Assembly (NCBI GenBank): GCA_002418685.1
Contig: DIEP01000053.1
Coordinates: 1-15,807 of the forward strand
Source: Ignavibacteria bacterium UBA5771
GTDB lineage: Bacteria > Bacteroidota > Ignavibacteria > Kapaibacteriales > UBA2268
Reading direction: 5' to 3'
Length of the DNA stretch: 15,807 bases
Positions 14,750 to 15,807 of this stretch are shown here, piece by piece (within the stretch, counting starts at the first letter, position 1; each line of letters opens with the position of its first letter). Made by a program: the position numbers and the translations under genes. A model generated the notes under the pieces. That model was not told the origin of the DNA. It searched no databases and saw only the letters and a program-made list of their open reading frames with translations.

Positions 14750-15807
14750 TTACTGAAAGCTTGAATCTCTTGATTGTGCTTTATTTAATCCTTTTAAAAT
14801 AATTTCCTCAGGAATTTCAATATCAAAGCCCGTTTGTGGAATTCCGTGTTTATGTTTCATTCTGAATAGTGTTTCTTGAAAAGCTTCCAAAGATTCATCA
14901 AATCTATTGAGATAGAGGAGAGCGAAAGCTTTCAAGTGCAAAGCAAAGATTTGATCAGGTGCATTTTTAAGAGATTCTTCCGACCAATAGAGTGCTTCGT
15001 TAAAATTCTTCTTATTTCCCATTATTTGAGCAAGAGTTGAAGTAGCACTTGCTAGCACTGATTTGGATAAATTCCCGCATTGGATTGCCATTCGGACGGC
15101 GTCCTCTGCTTCCTTGACTAATCGCATTTGAGCAAGAGTTTGCCCAAGTTGATACCAAGCATATCCATTTGTTGGTTCTTCATTAACGTGTTGGAGAAGC
15201 AATTTATAATTGCGTTTTATTTTTGTCTCCATAACCTCTCTACTTTGGTTATACCCAAGATGTTCAATCACAATATCTGAATTAATAAAACTTTTCCCTT
15301 GATCAAGTATTGAAGGGGAAATTTGTTCATGAACTCTGCCTCTGAAATAGATATTTGGATATCCCATATTGCGAAAGAGTCGTGGATAACCGCCGCGATG
15401 AATTTCCGAGTCGCCATCAAAATTTCGATGGTTGCTCTCAATCAAACAATATATTCCGCCAATATCATCAGGTAAATTTTTGAGAAAATTGATAAATGCA
15501 CTTTTGTTTGAAATGGCTAATCTTTCATCAGCATCGAGATATAGTATCCATTCACCTGTCGAATGTCGCAGCGATTCATTTCGAGCATAAGCAAAATCAT
15601 CTTTCCATTCAATTTCAAATATCTTGTCAGTATATTTTCGAGCAATCTCGATTGTTTTATCAGTTGAGCCTGTATCAACTATTACAATTTCATCGGCAAC
15701 TCCGCTAATGCTTTGCAGACAACCTTCAATAAATCCTTCTTCATTTTTTACTATCATCGACACAGTGAGTAAAGGTTTCTTTTCCTGTATGTATTGGTTT
15801 TGTGAAG
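14750..15807 (-). CDS. Family 2 glycosyltransferase with C-terminal TPR repeats; 5' end outside window
   Basis: The frame is open through the window edge with no ATG, and the residues before the GTG at 15763 (KKPLLT) look like the usual start region of this family. The true start therefore lies upstream and the gene is partial. Counting from that GTG, a GT-A domain holds SMIVKNEEGFIEGCLQSI (2-19), IVDTGSTD (28-35), DFAYARNESLRHSTGEWILY (56-75), the metal-binding DADE (77-80), RLFRNMGY and the conserved RVHEQI (143-148). TPR-like helices follow (about 200-305, for example YAWYQLGQTLAQMRLVKEAE). This architecture is known from TPR-containing GT2 enzymes, including SunS-type peptide glycosyltransferases. 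The donor and acceptor here are unknown. It is not adjacent to the sugar operon, so a shared pathway is only possible. Confidence 0.88.
   Translation of the reverse strand, partial: SQNQYIQEKKPLLTVSMIVKNEEGFIEGCLQSISGVADEIVIVDTGSTDKTIEIARKYTDKIFEIEWKDDFAYARNESLRHSTGEWILYLDADERLAISNKSAFINFLKNLPDDIGGIYCLIESNHRNFDGDSEIHRGGYPRLFRNMGYPNIYFRGRVHEQISPSILDQGKSFINSDIVIEHLGYNQSREVMETKIKRNYKLLLQHVNEEPTNGYAWYQLGQTLAQMRLVKEAEDAVRMAIQCGNLSKSVLASATSTLAQIMGNKKNFNEALYWSEESLKNAPDQIFALHLKAFALLYLNRFDESLEAFQETLFRMKHKHGIPQTGFDIEIPEEIILKGLNKAQSRDSSFQ

Noticed and set aside
14750..15763. Complete glycosyltransferase gene starting at the GTG at 15763
   Set aside because: The frame remains open upstream to the window edge and encodes residues typical of the family's N-terminus, so the GTG is probably an internal valine and the gene is partial.

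Overview
The window is AT-rich (about one third GC by eye) and carries about a dozen densely packed protein genes with short spacers. A secreted tricorn-type protease, a stand-alone LytR_C protein, A-rich leaders without Shine-Dalgarno sites before several genes, and one Bacteroidota-like -7 box (TAnnTTTG) suggest the Bacteroidota/Ignavibacteria/Kapabacteria part of the tree. The sequence alone does not settle the phylum. There are no RNA genes, CRISPR arrays or transposase genes, and no gene-free stretch longer than 190 bases.

Layout. (1) 1-3288, minus strand: a membrane-anchored tandem-GAF protein with a degenerate GGDEF-like end (1102-3288), followed after one base by RNase R (1-1100, cut by the window edge). 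(2) 3439-10080, plus strand: a seven-gene operon. Its genes encode a GT-B-fold transferase, an SpsF-like cytidylyltransferase, the two halves of a split transketolase, a glutamate-1-semialdehyde-type class III aminotransferase, an SDR oxidoreductase, and a NeuB-family PEP-condensing synthase without the usual C-terminal SAF domain. (3) 10115-10248: a palindromic, MITE-like repeat at a convergent junction. (4) 10269-13529, minus strand: a secreted tricorn protease homologue. (5) 13676-14167, plus strand: a one-helix membrane protein with a LytR_C domain, divergent from the protease. (6) 14177-14332: a second, unrelated set of palindromic repeats, again at a convergent junction. (7) 14346-15807, minus strand: a YkvA/DUF1232 protein and, upstream of it, a family 2 glycosyltransferase with TPR repeats that runs off the right edge.

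How the genes fit together. The operon is the interesting part. A NeuB-like synthase joins PEP to an aldose to make a 3-deoxy-2-ulosonic acid, and an SpsF/NeuA-like enzyme would activate it with CTP. An SDR plus an aminotransferase can turn a hydroxyl into an amine through a keto intermediate. A split transketolase can move a two-carbon unit to build or trim the carbon skeleton. The first gene has motifs arranged as in bacterial sialyl- and Kdo-transferases, so it may attach the activated sugar. None of the marker enzymes of the sialic, pseudaminic or legionaminic acid pathways (hydrolysing 2-epimerase, PseB/PseC/PseG, Leg enzymes) is present in the window. The cassette is therefore best read as a candidate pathway for an unusual amino-ulosonic acid on a surface glycan. 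The product, the order of steps and the substrate are inference.
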